DNA of 64,000 nt from Streptomyces glaucescens (GTDB lineage Bacteria; Actinomycetota; Actinomycetes; Streptomycetales; Streptomycetaceae). The notes beneath the pieces are model-generated. The model searched no databases. It was not told the origin of the DNA and saw only the letters and a list, made by a program, of their open reading frames with translations. Numbering within the stretch: the first letter of the stretch is position 1; every line of letters starts with the position of its first letter. A program made the position numbers and the translations under genes. The DNA lies in the NCBI RefSeq assembly GCF_000761215.1, contig NZ_CP009438.1, positions 806,001 through 870,000 of the forward strand, in the 5' to 3' direction. Below are positions 36,303 through 45,728 of the stretch, piece by piece.

Positions 36303-36848
36303 TCAGTGGGCCGCGCCGGGCGTGCGGGGTCGCAGCCGGTCCCTGATCACCCGTACGGCCGACTCCGCGTCGTCCACGGTGACGGTGAAGGTGTGGCCGT
36401 CCCACAGCCGCAGGATCACGCCCTCGCCGCGCCGGACGACCACGGCGGTGCCCTTCTCGGGACGCCAGCGGTAGCCCCAGCCGCCCCAGTGGCGCGGGGT
36501 GACGTGCGGCGCGAAGTCGGCGCCGATCACCTGGGAGAGGGGGATGCGGCGGCGCGGCACGCCGATGTGGCCGCAGCGGATCTCCAGGCACTCCTGGTCC
36601 ACCCGCAGCGCGACGTGCACGAAGGCCAGAGTGCCGAAGAGGACCAGCAGCCCGGCGGCGATGCACCCCACCACGGCCATCACCAGCGGCGCGATGCCGT
36701 TCGTCCACGGGGAGTCGACGGCCAGCTCGATGCCGAGCGCCAGGCAGGCGGCGCCGAGGAGCGCCAGCAGCCACTGGACCCGGTTGGTGGCCCGGCCGGT
36801 CCATACATCGGGGTGCGGGGAGCGCGCGTCGCGGGGGTGGTCCCTCAT
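36303..36848 (-). CDS. Small membrane protein with PH-like domain
   Basis: The 181-residue protein has two membrane spans (about residues 26-44 and 53-78) followed by a soluble beta-rich part: VDQECLEIRCGHIGVPRRRI, VIGADFAPHVTPRHWGGWGY, GEGVILRLWDGHTFTVTVDD. This matches actinobacterial bacterial-PH-like or DUF3093-type proteins of unknown function. It is monocistronic on the minus strand with 226 bp of featureless DNA to lnt. Confidence 0.75.
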   Translation of the reverse strand: MRDHPRDARSPHPDVWTGRATNRVQWLLALLGAACLALGIELAVDSPWTNGIAPLVMAVVGCIAAGLLVLFGTLAFVHVALRVDQECLEIRCGHIGVPRRRIPLSQVIGADFAPHVTPRHWGGWGYRWRPEKGTAVVVRRGEGVILRLWDGHTFTVTVDDAESAVRVIRDRLRPRTPGAAH

Positions 36849-37295
36849 GGTTCGAGACTACTCAGCTTTCGTCGCGCGAAGAGTCCGTCGCACAGCGTGA
36901 CTGCTCCGCCCGGCCGCACCCGTCCGGGAGGGCGCGCGCCACCGCCGGCCCCACGGCGCCCGGACCGGGTCACCGCTCCGTACGGCATCCGGGTGGCCGC
37001 CGCGGCGCCCGTGGCCCGGCCTCGCGGGGACGGCGTGCGGGTGGGCGCCACGGCACGCGCGGCGCGGCCTCGCAGGCGCGCGCGGGCCGGTCCACGGGCC
37101 CCCGCCGCACCAAGCCTGCACGGCCGGGGATAGGCAGACGCCCCACCCCTCGGCGGAGGACCGGACGGGCGCGGACGTCAGGTGGCCGCCGCGGCGCAAG
37201 ACCCCGCCTCGCCGGGACGGCATCAGGGTGGCTGCCACGGCACGCGCGCGGCACGGCCTCGCAGGTACCCGGCGGCGTCGCGAGGAGCCCGCCGG
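36849..37295. repeat. Intergenic region with about four 50-bp degenerate repeats
   Basis: Units of about 50 bp with CGGCATCCGGGTGGCCGCC and a GGCCTCGC core occur at 36981-37030, 37031-37080, about 37174-37217 and 37218-37268. They are 70-85% alike by eye. No gene is supported in either strand. The array separates the PH-like gene from the racemase gene. Confidence 0.6.
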
Positions 37296-38096
37296 TCAGC
37301 GGGCGTCCGCCGCCGGGGCCGGCACGGCCGGGGCGAGCAGGCGCCCCTCGGCGTAGGACAGCGCGGGGGCGGGCAGGGGGCCCGGGCGTCCGCTCAGCAG
37401 GACCGTCACCCCGCCGCGGGCGGCCGCGTCCGGGTCCGGGCGGGCGCCGATCCGGCGCAGCGCCTGCGCGGCGACGGCGCCGGCCGAGCCGTGCAGGGCC
37501 AGCGGCGGGCGGCCGGGACGCCGCACGGCGGCGCGGATGCGCTCGGCGACGAGTTCGTAGTGCGTGCAGCCCAGGACGACGGTGGTGACATCCGCGGGCG
37601 TCAGCTCGGCCGCCGCCGCGACGGCGGCGTCGATCGCCGCCTCGTCCGCGTGCTCCACGGCCTCGGCGAGTCCCCAGCAGGGCACCTCGGTGACCGGCAC
37701 CCCGGCCGCGTGGTCCTGGATGAGCCCGCGCTGGTAGGCGCTGCCGGTGGTGGCGGGGGTGGCCCAGATCGCGACCGGGCCGCCGCCGGCCGCGGCGGGC
37801 TTGATGGCCGGGACCGTGCCGATCACCGGGACGCCGGGCTCCAGACGGGCGCGCAGCGTGGGCAGGGCGTGCACGGTGGCGGTGTTGCAGCCGACGATCA
37901 GGGCGTCGGGCCGGTGTGCGGCCGCGGCGTCGGCGACGGCCACGGCGCGCTCCGTGAGGTCCTCCGGTGTGCGCGGCCCCCAGGGCATGCCGTCGGGGTC
38001 GAGCGAGAGCACCAGATCGGCGTCGGGGCGGAGGCGCCGTACCGCGGCGGTCGCCGCCAGCAGCCCGATTCCTGAGTCCATGAGCGCGATCTTCAC
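37296..38096 (-). CDS. Aspartate/glutamate racemase family protein
   Basis: The 266-residue PLP-independent racemase starts at GTG 38096 with VKIALMDSGIGLLAA (Asp7). The two catalytic cysteines are Cys70 in IVGCNTATVHAL and Cys177 in VVLGCTHYELVAERI, each in the MurI-type motif. Glutamate racemases convert L- to D-glutamate for peptidoglycan. Because Streptomyces usually has a housekeeping MurI elsewhere, this may be a second enzyme or an aspartate racemase. The long upstream frame to 39260 is antisense to the glycosyltransferase and is rejected. It is divergent from that gene with only 18 bp between. Confidence 0.85.
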   Translation of the reverse strand: MKIALMDSGIGLLAATAAVRRLRPDADLVLSLDPDGMPWGPRTPEDLTERAVAVADAAAAHRPDALIVGCNTATVHALPTLRARLEPGVPVIGTVPAIKPAAAGGGPVAIWATPATTGSAYQRGLIQDHAAGVPVTEVPCWGLAEAVEHADEAAIDAAVAAAAELTPADVTTVVLGCTHYELVAERIRAAVRRPGRPPLALHGSAGAVAAQALRRIGARPDPDAAARGGVTVLLSGRPGPLPAPALSYAEGRLLAPAVPAPAADAR

Positions 38097-38114
38097 CCGG
38101 CTACGATAGTCGAT

Positions 38115-39329
38115 GTGCCCGTGCCGCCCGCTCCGGTGGGGGACACTGCGCGGGTGACCGCCCTCGCTTGCATGGCCGCCGGTTCCCTGGCCGCCTGGCT
38201 GTGGCTGCTGCTCGGCCAGGGCTTCTTCTGGCGTACGGACGTCCGGCTGCCGCCCCGCCGGGATCCGGACGACTGGCCTTCGGTGTGTGTGGTGGTGCCG
38301 GCCCGGGACGAGGCGGCGGTGCTGCCGGTGAGCCTGCCCACGCTGCTCGGGCAGGACTATCCGGGGCGGGCCGAGGTGTTCCTGGTCGACGACGGCAGCA
38401 CCGACGGCACCGGGGAGGTGGCGCGGGAACTGGCGCGACGGCGGGGCGGGCTGCCGCTGACCGTGGTCTCGCCGGGCGAGCCGCCCGCGGGCTGGACCGG
38501 CAAGCTCTGGGCGGTGCGGCACGGCATCGGGGAGGCACGCGCGCGTGCCCCCGAGTACCTGCTGCTGACGGACGCCGACATCGCGCACGCCCCGGACAGT
38601 CTGCGCACGCTGGTGGCCGCCGCGCGCACCGGCGGGTTCGACGTGGTGTCGCAGATGGCCCGGCTGCGGGTGGAGAGCCTCTGGGAGCGGCTGGTCGTGC
38701 CGGCCTTCGTCTACTTCTTCGCGCAGCTGTACCCGTTCCGGTGGATCGGCCGCCGGGGGGCGCGGACGGCCGCCGCGGCGGGCGGCTGCGTCCTGCTGCG
38801 CGCCGAGGCCGCGCGGCGGGCGCGGATTCCGGACGCGATCCGGCACGCCGTCATCGACGACGTGGCCCTCGCGCGGGCCGTGCGCGACAGCGGCGGCCGG
38901 CTGTGGCTGGGGCTGGCCGACCGGGTGGACAGTGTGCGCCCGTACCCGCGGCTGCGCGATCTGTGGCGGATGGTCTCGCGCAGCGCCTACGCCCAGCTGC
39001 GGCACAGCCCGCTCCTGCTGCTCGGCACGGTCGCCGGGCTGGCCTTGGTCTATCTGGTGCCGCCCGTGGCGCTGGCCGCCGGGGTCCTCGGCGGCGCCAC
39101 GGCGGCCGGGGCGCTCGGGGCCGGGGCGTGGCTGGTGATGGCGGGGACGTACCTGCCGATGCTCCGCTACTACCGGCAGCCCCCGTGGCTCGCTCCGCTG
39201 CTGCCGGTCACCGCGTTCCTCTACCTCCTCATGACGGTGGATTCCGCGGTGCGGCACCACCGGGGGCGCGGTGCGGCCTGGAAGGGCCGCACCTACGCGC
39301 GCCCCGGCGCGGTGCCCGACGAGAGCTGA
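38115..39329 (+). CDS. hpnB: Family 2 glycosyltransferase, HpnB-like
   Basis: The 404-residue protein has a signal/anchor segment (ALACMAAGSLAAWLWLLLGQ), the GT2 domain SVCVVVPARDEAAVLPVSLP ... VFLVDDGSTDGTGEVA, TDADIAHAP as the DXD motif, VIDDVALARAVRDSGG, and three C-terminal spans. SSVGW-like GWTGKLWAVRHGI follows the pattern of HpnB. HpnB-type enzymes are associated with hopanoid clusters, but no hopanoid gene is in the window. GTG 38115 is used; internal GTGs are possible. Confidence 0.8.
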   Translation: MPVPPAPVGDTARVTALACMAAGSLAAWLWLLLGQGFFWRTDVRLPPRRDPDDWPSVCVVVPARDEAAVLPVSLPTLLGQDYPGRAEVFLVDDGSTDGTGEVARELARRRGGLPLTVVSPGEPPAGWTGKLWAVRHGIGEARARAPEYLLLTDADIAHAPDSLRTLVAAARTGGFDVVSQMARLRVESLWERLVVPAFVYFFAQLYPFRWIGRRGARTAAAAGGCVLLRAEAARRARIPDAIRHAVIDDVALARAVRDSGGRLWLGLADRVDSVRPYPRLRDLWRMVSRSAYAQLRHSPLLLLGTVAGLALVYLVPPVALAAGVLGGATAAGALGAGAWLVMAGTYLPMLRYYRQPPWLAPLLPVTAFLYLLMTVDSAVRHHRGRGAAWKGRTYARPGAVPDES

Positions 39330-39342
39330 CGGCTGCCGCCCC

Positions 39343-40656
39343 TCACTTGCGGCCGGGTGTCCAGTTCATGCCCCAGCCGTACGCCTGGTCGACGGTGCGC
39401 TGCGGGCTGACCCCGTGCGCGGGGATCAGGTAGCGGGCCTCGCGCTGGACGATCAGGTCGCCGCCGGTGTTGGTGATCAGCGCGAGCGCGCACACCGGGG
39501 AGGGGACGGTGCACTCGTCCAGGGAGAAGTCGACGGCGGCGCCGTGCTGCGGCTGGAGGGTGACGGTGGCGTTCAGGTCGGCGAAGGAGCGGGCGCCCTC
39601 GTAGATGGTGACGAAGACGAGGATGCGCCGGAAGGCGTCCTTGAAGTCGAGGTTGACGGTCAGGTTCTCCCCGGTGGCCACGGAACCGGTGCGGTCGTCG
39701 CCGTCGAGGTGGATGTACGGCGGCCGGTGCAGCGCCCCGAAGGCGTTGCCGAGGGCCTGGACGACGCCCTTGCTGCCGTCGGCGAGCTCGTACAGCGCGC
39801 ACAGGTCGAGGTCGAGGTCGGAGTGCAGGGCGACGGCCCGGCCGAACTTGGCGCCCCATCCGGAGAACTGCTTGCGCACCTGCCAGTTGAGGTTCACCCG
39901 CAGCGCGCCCGAGGTGCCGCCCTGTTTGGTGAGGGAGACGGCGGGGGCGGCCTTGGTGAGCGTGACCTTGGTGAGCCGGACGGGCGCGGCGGACGGCACG
40001 GCGGGCGGTGCGGGGGCCCGGGCCGGGGCGGGCGGGGGCGGCGGCGGGGTGTCCGGCGCCGTCACCGGCGGGGCCGCCGGGATGCCGGGGGCCGAGGGGG
40101 GCGGCGGGGCCGCGTGCTGGGGCTCGTCGACGGTGATGCCGAAGTCGGTGGCCAGCCCTTGCAGTCCGCTGCTGTAGCCCTGGCCGACCGCGCGGAACTT
40201 CCAGGCACCCTGGCGGCGGTAGAACTCGCCGAGCACGAACGCGGTCTCCACCGTCGCGTCCGCGCTGTCGAAGCGGGCCACCGGACCACCCTGTGCGGCG
40301 TCCTTGACCTCGATGGACAGCTCCGGCACCTGGCCGAAGGTGCCGCCGTCGGCGGAGGCGGCGAGGACCACGGTGTCCACCGCGGGTTCCACGCGCGTGA
40401 GGTCGACGTGGAGCGTGTCGGTCACCCGGCCGTCCGCCGCCCGCTTGCCCTCGTGGCGGACCGCGCCGGAGGAGTGGGCGGGCTGGTTGTAGAAGACCAG
40501 GTCGCCGTCGGAGCGCACCTTCCCGCCGGCCAGCAGCAGGGCCGAGGCGTCGGCGTCGGGGACGCCCGGTCCGCCGCGCCAGCCCACCTCGACGCGCAGG
40601 GCCGTCGTCGGCACCGCGGTATTCGATCCCTTAGGCATGGACATGTCCGCCCCCAT
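39343..40656 (-). CDS. Protein with two TerD (tellurium-resistance) domains
   Basis: The 437-residue protein has two TerD/CABP-type domains separated by a Pro/Ala-rich linker (about residues 185-235). The first is [20 protein letters not shown] ... [20 protein letters not shown], with [19 protein letters not shown]. The second contains [39 protein letters not shown] and [14 protein letters not shown], the calcium-binding TerD signature. ATG 40656 has GGGAG 7 nt upstream. TerD proteins act in tellurite resistance and stress or morphogenesis. It converges with the glycosyltransferase, 13 bp apart. Confidence 0.92.
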   Translation of the reverse strand: MGADMSMPKGSNTAVPTTALRVEVGWRGGPGVPDADASALLLAGGKVRSDGDLVFYNQPAHSSGAVRHEGKRAADGRVTDTLHVDLTRVEPAVDTVVLAASADGGTFGQVPELSIEVKDAAQGGPVARFDSADATVETAFVLGEFYRRQGAWKFRAVGQGYSSGLQGLATDFGITVDEPQHAAPPPPSAPGIPAAPPVTAPDTPPPPPPAPARAPAPPAVPSAAPVRLTKVTLTKAAPAVSLTKQGGTSGALRVNLNWQVRKQFSGWGAKFGRAVALHSDLDLDLCALYELADGSKGVVQALGNAFGALHRPPYIHLDGDDRTGSVATGENLTVNLDFKDAFRRILVFVTIYEGARSFADLNATVTLQPQHGAAVDFSLDECTVPSPVCALALITNTGGDLIVQREARYLIPAHGVSPQRTVDQAYGWGMNWTPGRK

Positions 40657-40940
40657 CGCGCGTCTCCCGGGTCCTGTGCCCGTCCAACCTATTGCCCCGC
40701 CGGGCGGAGTCCCACCGGACGTCCGGGTCGCCCCGGTGAGCCCTTTCGGCGTGGTGGGAAGATCCGAGGGCAACCGGCGGTAACCCGCCCGGAGCTGAGC
40801 GTTTACACGATCCGCACGCCGCCCGGTGCCCCTTTTCCCCATGTTCGCTCGCATTGGGGATCCCGCGTCACCGCAGGCATGGAAAACAACCCCATTATCG
40901 GTCTCCCCAACCAGCACATCGTGGGCTTAACTTATGTGCC
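40657..40940. other. Divergent promoter region
   Basis: This region separates the TerD gene (minus) from the DUF6643 gene (plus). A TTAACTTATG tract lies 9-13 nt before the ATG at 40941, and CATTATCGG and CATTGGGG are further AT-containing patches. No gene or long repeat is seen. Confidence 0.35.
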
Positions 40941-41396
40941 ATGACCTCCCCCCGCTCCACTTATGGTGGCGGCTACTACTCCGCCTCCTTCCCGGACACC
41001 CCGATCTACGACTCCCTCGTGGCCGAGCGGGGCACCCCGCAGATCGCCCCGATCCGGGTCCCCGCCGCCTACGACACGCCGGTCAGTTCGCTGCCCGCGC
41101 TGCCGTCGGCGCTCCCCGCCCTCCCGGCGGCCCCGTCCCAGCCCGCGTACGGCTACCCGCACCAGCAGCAGCCCGCGCCGCTGCAGCAGGCGGCCATGCA
41201 CCAGGCACCGACGGCCTACATCCCGCAGCAGGCCTCCGCCCCGCGCGGCTACCCGGGCCCGCAGGCCGCTCCCCAGCAGCCCCGGCCGGCCGCCGCGCCC
41301 GGCATGGGCTACGAGGCGATGCGCCCGGCGGCGCCGCGTCCCGCGCCCGCGCCGTACCAGGACCCGTACAACAACCAGCAGTACCGCGGCTACTGA
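40941..41396 (+). CDS. DUF6643-type low-complexity protein
   Basis: The 151-residue protein starts MTSPRSTYGGGYYSASFPDT then PIYDSLVAERGTPQIAPIRV, the conserved head of a Streptomyces-specific family. The rest is Pro/Gln/Ala-rich (HQQQPAPLQQAAMHQAP) and ends YNNQQYRGY. It has no signal peptide and is probably disordered. ATG 40941 is just after a -10-like TAACTT, so the mRNA may have a very short leader. Function unknown. Confidence 0.85.
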   Translation: MTSPRSTYGGGYYSASFPDTPIYDSLVAERGTPQIAPIRVPAAYDTPVSSLPALPSALPALPAAPSQPAYGYPHQQQPAPLQQAAMHQAPTAYIPQQASAPRGYPGPQAAPQQPRPAAAPGMGYEAMRPAAPRPAPAPYQDPYNNQQYRGY

Positions 41397-41438
41397 CCGC
41401 CTTCCCGGGCCGTCGGCGCCACCTGGCACGATGACCCC

Positions 41439-42263
41439 ATGGGGAACGCGGAGCTGCAATCGATACACGTCCATCCGGTCAAGGCGTTCCGGGGCCTGTC
41501 GCTCCCGGAAGCCGTGGTGGAGCCCTGGGGGCTGGCCGGAGACCGACGCTGGGCGCTGATCGACGACGGGGGAAAGGTCGTCACGCAACGCCAGCAACCG
41601 CGCCTCGCGCAGGCCGCCGCCGAGCTCTCGCCCGGCGGCGGCCTTCGGCTGTCCGCACCCGGCCAGGACCCGCTGACGGTGTCCGTGCCCGAGCCCGCGG
41701 GCACGGTGCGGGTGGAGATTTTCCGCGACACGGTGGAGGGCGTCCCGGCCGACGACGCCGCGCACGCCTGGTGCAGCGCCTACCTGGGCATCGACGTCCG
41801 CCTGGTGCACATGGACGACCCCGCCACCCGCCGCCCCGTCGACCCGGAGTACGCGCGGCCCGGTGAGACCGTCAGCTTCGCCGACGGCTATCCGCTGCTG
41901 CTCACCTCGGCCGCTTCCCTCGACGCGCTCAACTCGCTGATGGCCGAGGGGGAACACGCCGAGGAGGGCCCGCTGCCGATGAACCGCTTTCGGCCGAACC
42001 TGGTCGTGGCCGGCACCGCGCCCTGGGCGGAGGACGACTGGACGCGGCTCGCCGTGGGCGGCGTCGAGTTCCGCGTGGCCAAGCCCTGCGGGCGGTGCGT
42101 CGTGACGACGACCGACCAGACGACCGCCGCGCGCGGCCGGGAACCGCTGCTCACCCTGGGCCGGCACCGCCGGATCGGCGGCAAGCTGGTCTTCGGCCAG
42201 AACCTGGTGCCGCTCACCGCCGGCACGGTCCGGGTCGGCGACCCGGTGCGCATCCTCGGCTGA
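41439..42263 (+). CDS. MOSC-domain protein (YcbX/mARC-like)
   Basis: The 274-residue protein has the N-terminal MOSC beta-barrel (IHVHPVKAFRGLSLPEAVVE, GLAGDRRWALIDD, VTQRQQPRLAQ) and a MOSC domain with NRFRPNLVVAGTAPWAEDDW and the Mo-ligand cysteine motif AKPCGRCVVTTTDQ. It should bind molybdenum cofactor and reduce N-hydroxylated compounds, given a reductase partner. No ferredoxin domain is fused. It stands alone on the plus strand. Confidence 0.9.
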   Translation: MGNAELQSIHVHPVKAFRGLSLPEAVVEPWGLAGDRRWALIDDGGKVVTQRQQPRLAQAAAELSPGGGLRLSAPGQDPLTVSVPEPAGTVRVEIFRDTVEGVPADDAAHAWCSAYLGIDVRLVHMDDPATRRPVDPEYARPGETVSFADGYPLLLTSAASLDALNSLMAEGEHAEEGPLPMNRFRPNLVVAGTAPWAEDDWTRLAVGGVEFRVAKPCGRCVVTTTDQTTAARGREPLLTLGRHRRIGGKLVFGQNLVPLTAGTVRVGDPVRILG

Positions 42264-42581
42264 CGGACGCCTCGCTGCCGCGGCGAGTCCCGCGACGGGC
42301 CGCGGCCGGCGGGATCCCCCGGCGCGGGTACCGCGCCGACGGGTTCCCCGGCGCGCGGGGCGGGCGCCGGCGGCACGAACCCTCCCGGCGACACGTTCCC
42401 GCCAACCCCCCGCCGGTTCCTGCCGGCGCGCGGCGCGGGGGAACCCCGTTGAACGGCCCGCACGTTGGGATCCGTAAGGAGTTCCCGAGGACCGGCCGCC
42501 GCGCCGCGTGCGCGCTCCGCGCCGGTCCCGCGAGGACGGCTCCGGCAGGGTCGTCGCGGAGCGAGCGGAAGGGGGTGTCAG
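42264..42581. other. Gap without identified features
   Basis: The stretch is very GC-rich with G/C runs and GGCGCGGG motifs. The membrane protein frame extends back to 42465, but that extension has no conserved features or ribosome site. Nothing else is seen. Confidence 0.35.
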
Positions 42582-43184
42582 GTGCGGGCCCTGAGCGGTC
42601 TCTGGCGGTGGCGGCACAACCCGCTGTGCCGGCCCACCGATCTGGCCGAGGCGCGGCTGGCGCTGACGGCGCTGCTGCTGATGGTCCTCGTCGCGCCCCT
42701 GCTCGGTTTCCTCGTCGGCTCCGCCGCCCAGCAGGACCTGCACCGCGCGGCCCGCGAACAGCGCCTGACGCGCCATCAGGTGACGGCTACCGTGCTCCGC
42801 GGACTGGAGCGCGACCCGCCCGTGGCCGATCCGGGCACCCTCGCCCGCGACACCCGCAGCAGGGTGCTCGCCCGCTGGACCGCTCCGGACGGCAGCGCGC
42901 GCCAGGGCACCGTCCTGGCCCGGCTGAGGTCGGCGCGGCCCGGCGACCGGTTCGCGGTGTGGACCGACCCGTACGGCCGGCTGGTGAGCCGCCCCATGGA
43001 CTCCGCCACCGCCACCACGCACGCCGTGCTCGCCGGACTCGGTGCGGCCCTGCTCGCCGCGGGCCTGACGGAGGCCGGCAGACGGCTGGTCCTGTGGCAC
43101 ATGGTCCGCCTCCGTCACGCCCGTCTGGACCGTGCCTGGGAACGGGCCGGACCGGACTGGGGCCGGACCGGCGCCGGCGGCTGA
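42582..43184 (+). CDS. Rv1733c-like two-span membrane protein
   Basis: The 200-residue protein starts at GTG 42582 ([20 protein letters not shown]) after a GGAAGGGGG tract. It has two membrane spans ([20 protein letters not shown] near residues 27-47 and [18 protein letters not shown] near 150-170) enclosing an extracytoplasmic part with [18 protein letters not shown] and [15 protein letters not shown]. This is the layout of Rv1733c-family actinobacterial proteins. Function unknown. It ends 106 bp before the beta-helix/AAA gene. Confidence 0.8.
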   Translation: MRALSGLWRWRHNPLCRPTDLAEARLALTALLLMVLVAPLLGFLVGSAAQQDLHRAAREQRLTRHQVTATVLRGLERDPPVADPGTLARDTRSRVLARWTAPDGSARQGTVLARLRSARPGDRFAVWTDPYGRLVSRPMDSATATTHAVLAGLGAALLAAGLTEAGRRLVLWHMVRLRHARLDRAWERAGPDWGRTGAGG

Positions 43185-43290
43185 GCGCGTTGCGGCTCCG
43201 GTCAACCCGCGGTCCGCGCGCACGCTACGGTGGACCGGCCGGCTCCTCGGCAACGACCCGCGTACGACAAGGTGGGGGCACGACAACACC

Positions 43291-45711
43291 ATGGCACAGG
43301 GCACCGTCCAGGTGACGCACACCGGCACGTCGCGGTGGCGGCGCCGCACGGGTGAGTACGCATCGCTCGCCGCCGCCCTGGAGGCCGCGGCCGACGGCGA
43401 CGTGCTCACCGTCGCCCCCGGCACCTACCGGGAGAACCTCGTCGTCCGCCGCGCGGTGACGCTGCGCGGCCCCGAGGGCTCCCCCGGCTCGGTGCGCATC
43501 GCGCCCGTCGACGGGGTCCCGCTGACGGTGCGGGCCGGCGCGGTGGTGCGGGACCTGCACGTCGAGGGGCAGGACGCGGCGGCGCCCGCGCTGCTGGTGG
43601 AGGAGGGCGCCCCGGAGCTGGTCGACGTACGGGTGGTCACCCGGTCCGCGGCCGGCATCGAGGTGCGCGGCGGCGCCCGGCCCAGCGTGCGGCGCTGCAC
43701 CGTCGACAACCCCGCGGGCATCGGCATCGCCGTGGTGGACGGCGGGGGCGGGGTGTTCGAGGAGTGCGAGGTGGTCGCGGCCGGGCAGGCGGGCGTCGCG
43801 GTGCGCGGCGGCGGTCATCCGCGTCTGGAGCGCTGCCGGGTGCATCACGCGGCCGGCTCGGGGCTGACCGTCACCGGTGACAACTCCGCCCTGGAGGCGG
43901 TGGGTTGTGAGGTCTACGAGGTGCGTGGCAGCGGGGTGCAGGTCACCGGCCGCGCGAGCGCGAACCTCACGGACTGCGATGTGCACCGGACCACCGCGGA
44001 CGGGGTGACCCTGGACACGGACGCCGTGCTCACCCTGGCCGACTGCCGGATCCACGACATCCCCGAGAACGCGGTCGACCTGCGCTCCCGCTCGGTGCTG
44101 ACGCTGACCCGCACCAGCGTGCGGCAGTTCGGGCGCAACGGCCTGTCGGTGTGGGACCCGGGCACCCGCGTGGACGCCAACCAGTGCGAGATCTTCGACA
44201 GCACCGGCGACTACCCGGCGGTGTGGGTCAGTGACGGCGCGACGGCCGTGCTGGACTCCTGCCGGGTGCACGACGTGCCGGACGCGCTGTTCGTCCTCGA
44301 CCGGGGCTCCCGCGCGGACGTCGTGGACAGCGATCTGTCCCAGGTGCGCAACACGGCCGTGTCGGTGAGCGACGGCGCGACCGCGCAGCTCGACGACTGC
44401 CGGATCCGGGACGCCGCGACCGGTGCCTGGTTCCGGGACCACGGCAGCGGCGGCACCCTGAACAACTGCACGCTGGACGGCACCCAGACGGGTGTGATCG
44501 TCACCAAGGGCGCCGATCCGGTGATCGAGCGGTGTGCGGTCGACTCCCCCGCGGAGGCGGGCTTCTACGTCTCGGCGGGCGGCCGGGGCAGCTTCCTGGA
44601 CTGCCGGGTGACGGGCAGCGGCGGCTACGGCTTCCATGTGATCGACGGCTGCCGTACGACCCTCAGGAAATGCCGTACGGAGCGGTGCGCGCGCGGCGGT
44701 TACGAGTTCGCGGACGGCGGCCCGGACGCGGGCGCGGGACCGGTCGTGGAGGACTGCACCAGCGACGAGAGCGCGGGGCTCGGATCGCCGGTGTTCCGGG
44801 AGACCGCCGTGGAGACGGCGACCCGGTCGCCGGGGCCGCGGGCCGCGGTCCCCGGGCAGCGGCCCGCCGAGCCGGAGCCCGTCCCGGCCGGGCCGCCGGC
44901 CCGGACCGCCAAGGCCGTGCTCGGTGAACTCGACGCGCTGGTCGGGCTGGAGAGCGTCAAGCGTGAGGTGCGGGCGCTGACCGACATGATCGAGGTGGGC
45001 CGGCGCCGGCAGCGGGCCGGCCTGAAGGCCGCCTCCGTCAAGCGGCACCTGGTCTTCACCGGTTCCCCGGGCACCGGCAAGACCACGGTCGCCCGGCTGT
45101 ACGGCGAGATTCTCGCCGCGCTGGGCGTGCTGGAGAAGGGCCACCTGGTCGAGGTGTCCCGCGTCGACCTGGTCGGGGAGCACATCGGCTCGACCGCGAT
45201 CCGCACCCAGGAGGCCTTCGAGCGGGCCCGCGGCGGGGTGCTGTTCATCGACGAGGCGTACGCGCTGTCCCCGCAGGACGCGGGCCGTGACTTCGGCAAG
45301 GAGGCCATCGACACGCTGGTGAAGCTGATGGAGGACCACCGCGACGCGGTCGTGGTGATCGTCGCCGGCTACACGGCGGAGATGGAGCGCTTCCTTTCGG
45401 TCAACCCCGGTGTCGCCTCCCGGTTCTCCCGCACCATCACGTTCAGCGACTACGGCCCCGAGGAGCTGCTGCGGATCGTGGAGCAGCAGGCCGAGGAGCA
45501 CGAGTACCGGCTGGCACCGGGCGCCGCGGAGGCCGTGCTGAAGTACTTCGCGGAGCTCCCGAAGGGTCCCGCGTTCGGCAACGGCCGGACGGCGCGGCAG
45601 ACCTTCGAGGCGATGGTCGAGCGGCACGCGGGCCGGGTCGCGCAGCTCGACGAGCCGAGCACGGACGAACTGACCCTGCTGTACGCGCAGGACCTGCCCG
45701 AGCTGCCCTGA
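43291..45711 (+). CDS. Right-handed beta-helix / AAA+ ATPase fusion (CbbX/EccA-like)
   Basis: The 806-residue protein begins [20 protein letters not shown] and [20 protein letters not shown]. Residues about 20-520 are repeated 20-24 residue beta-helix coils ([38 protein letters not shown]), the pectate-lyase/CASH fold that recognises sugars or proteins. After a Pro-rich linker, an AAA+ module of the CbbX/EccA class follows: [14 protein letters not shown], Walker [10 protein letters not shown] (591-599), Walker [12 protein letters not shown] (Asp654-Glu655), sensor [20 protein letters not shown], and the Arg finger region [10 protein letters not shown]. Such fusions occur in actinobacteria near type VII secretion genes, but no ESX gene lies here. 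It probably remodels a cell-surface or secreted assembly; the target is unknown. Confidence 0.88.
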   Translation: MAQGTVQVTHTGTSRWRRRTGEYASLAAALEAAADGDVLTVAPGTYRENLVVRRAVTLRGPEGSPGSVRIAPVDGVPLTVRAGAVVRDLHVEGQDAAAPALLVEEGAPELVDVRVVTRSAAGIEVRGGARPSVRRCTVDNPAGIGIAVVDGGGGVFEECEVVAAGQAGVAVRGGGHPRLERCRVHHAAGSGLTVTGDNSALEAVGCEVYEVRGSGVQVTGRASANLTDCDVHRTTADGVTLDTDAVLTLADCRIHDIPENAVDLRSRSVLTLTRTSVRQFGRNGLSVWDPGTRVDANQCEIFDSTGDYPAVWVSDGATAVLDSCRVHDVPDALFVLDRGSRADVVDSDLSQVRNTAVSVSDGATAQLDDCRIRDAATGAWFRDHGSGGTLNNCTLDGTQTGVIVTKGADPVIERCAVDSPAEAGFYVSAGGRGSFLDCRVTGSGGYGFHVIDGCRTTLRKCRTERCARGGYEFADGGPDAGAGPVVEDCTSDESAGLGSPVFRETAVETATRSPGPRAAVPGQRPAEPEPVPAGPPARTAKAVLGELDALVGLESVKREVRALTDMIEVGRRRQRAGLKAASVKRHLVFTGSPGTGKTTVARLYGEILAALGVLEKGHLVEVSRVDLVGEHIGSTAIRTQEAFERARGGVLFIDEAYALSPQDAGRDFGKEAIDTLVKLMEDHRDAVVVIVAGYTAEMERFLSVNPGVASRFSRTITFSDYGPEELLRIVEQQAEEHEYRLAPGAAEAVLKYFAELPKGPAFGNGRTARQTFEAMVERHAGRVAQLDEPSTDELTLLYAQDLPELP

Positions 45712-45728
45712 GCGGGGCGGCTCAGGGC
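45705..45728. terminator. Bidirectional terminator between convergent genes
   Basis: GCCCTGAGC (45705-45713) and GCTCAGGGC (45720-45728) form a perfect 9-bp stem with a 6-nt loop, overlapping the stop codons of both convergent genes. Confidence 0.7.

Noticed and set aside
37296..39260. Long minus-strand frame fused to the racemase and crossing the glycosyltransferase
   Set aside because: Only the part after GTG 38096 has family motifs. The upstream portion is antisense to the plus-strand HpnB-like gene.
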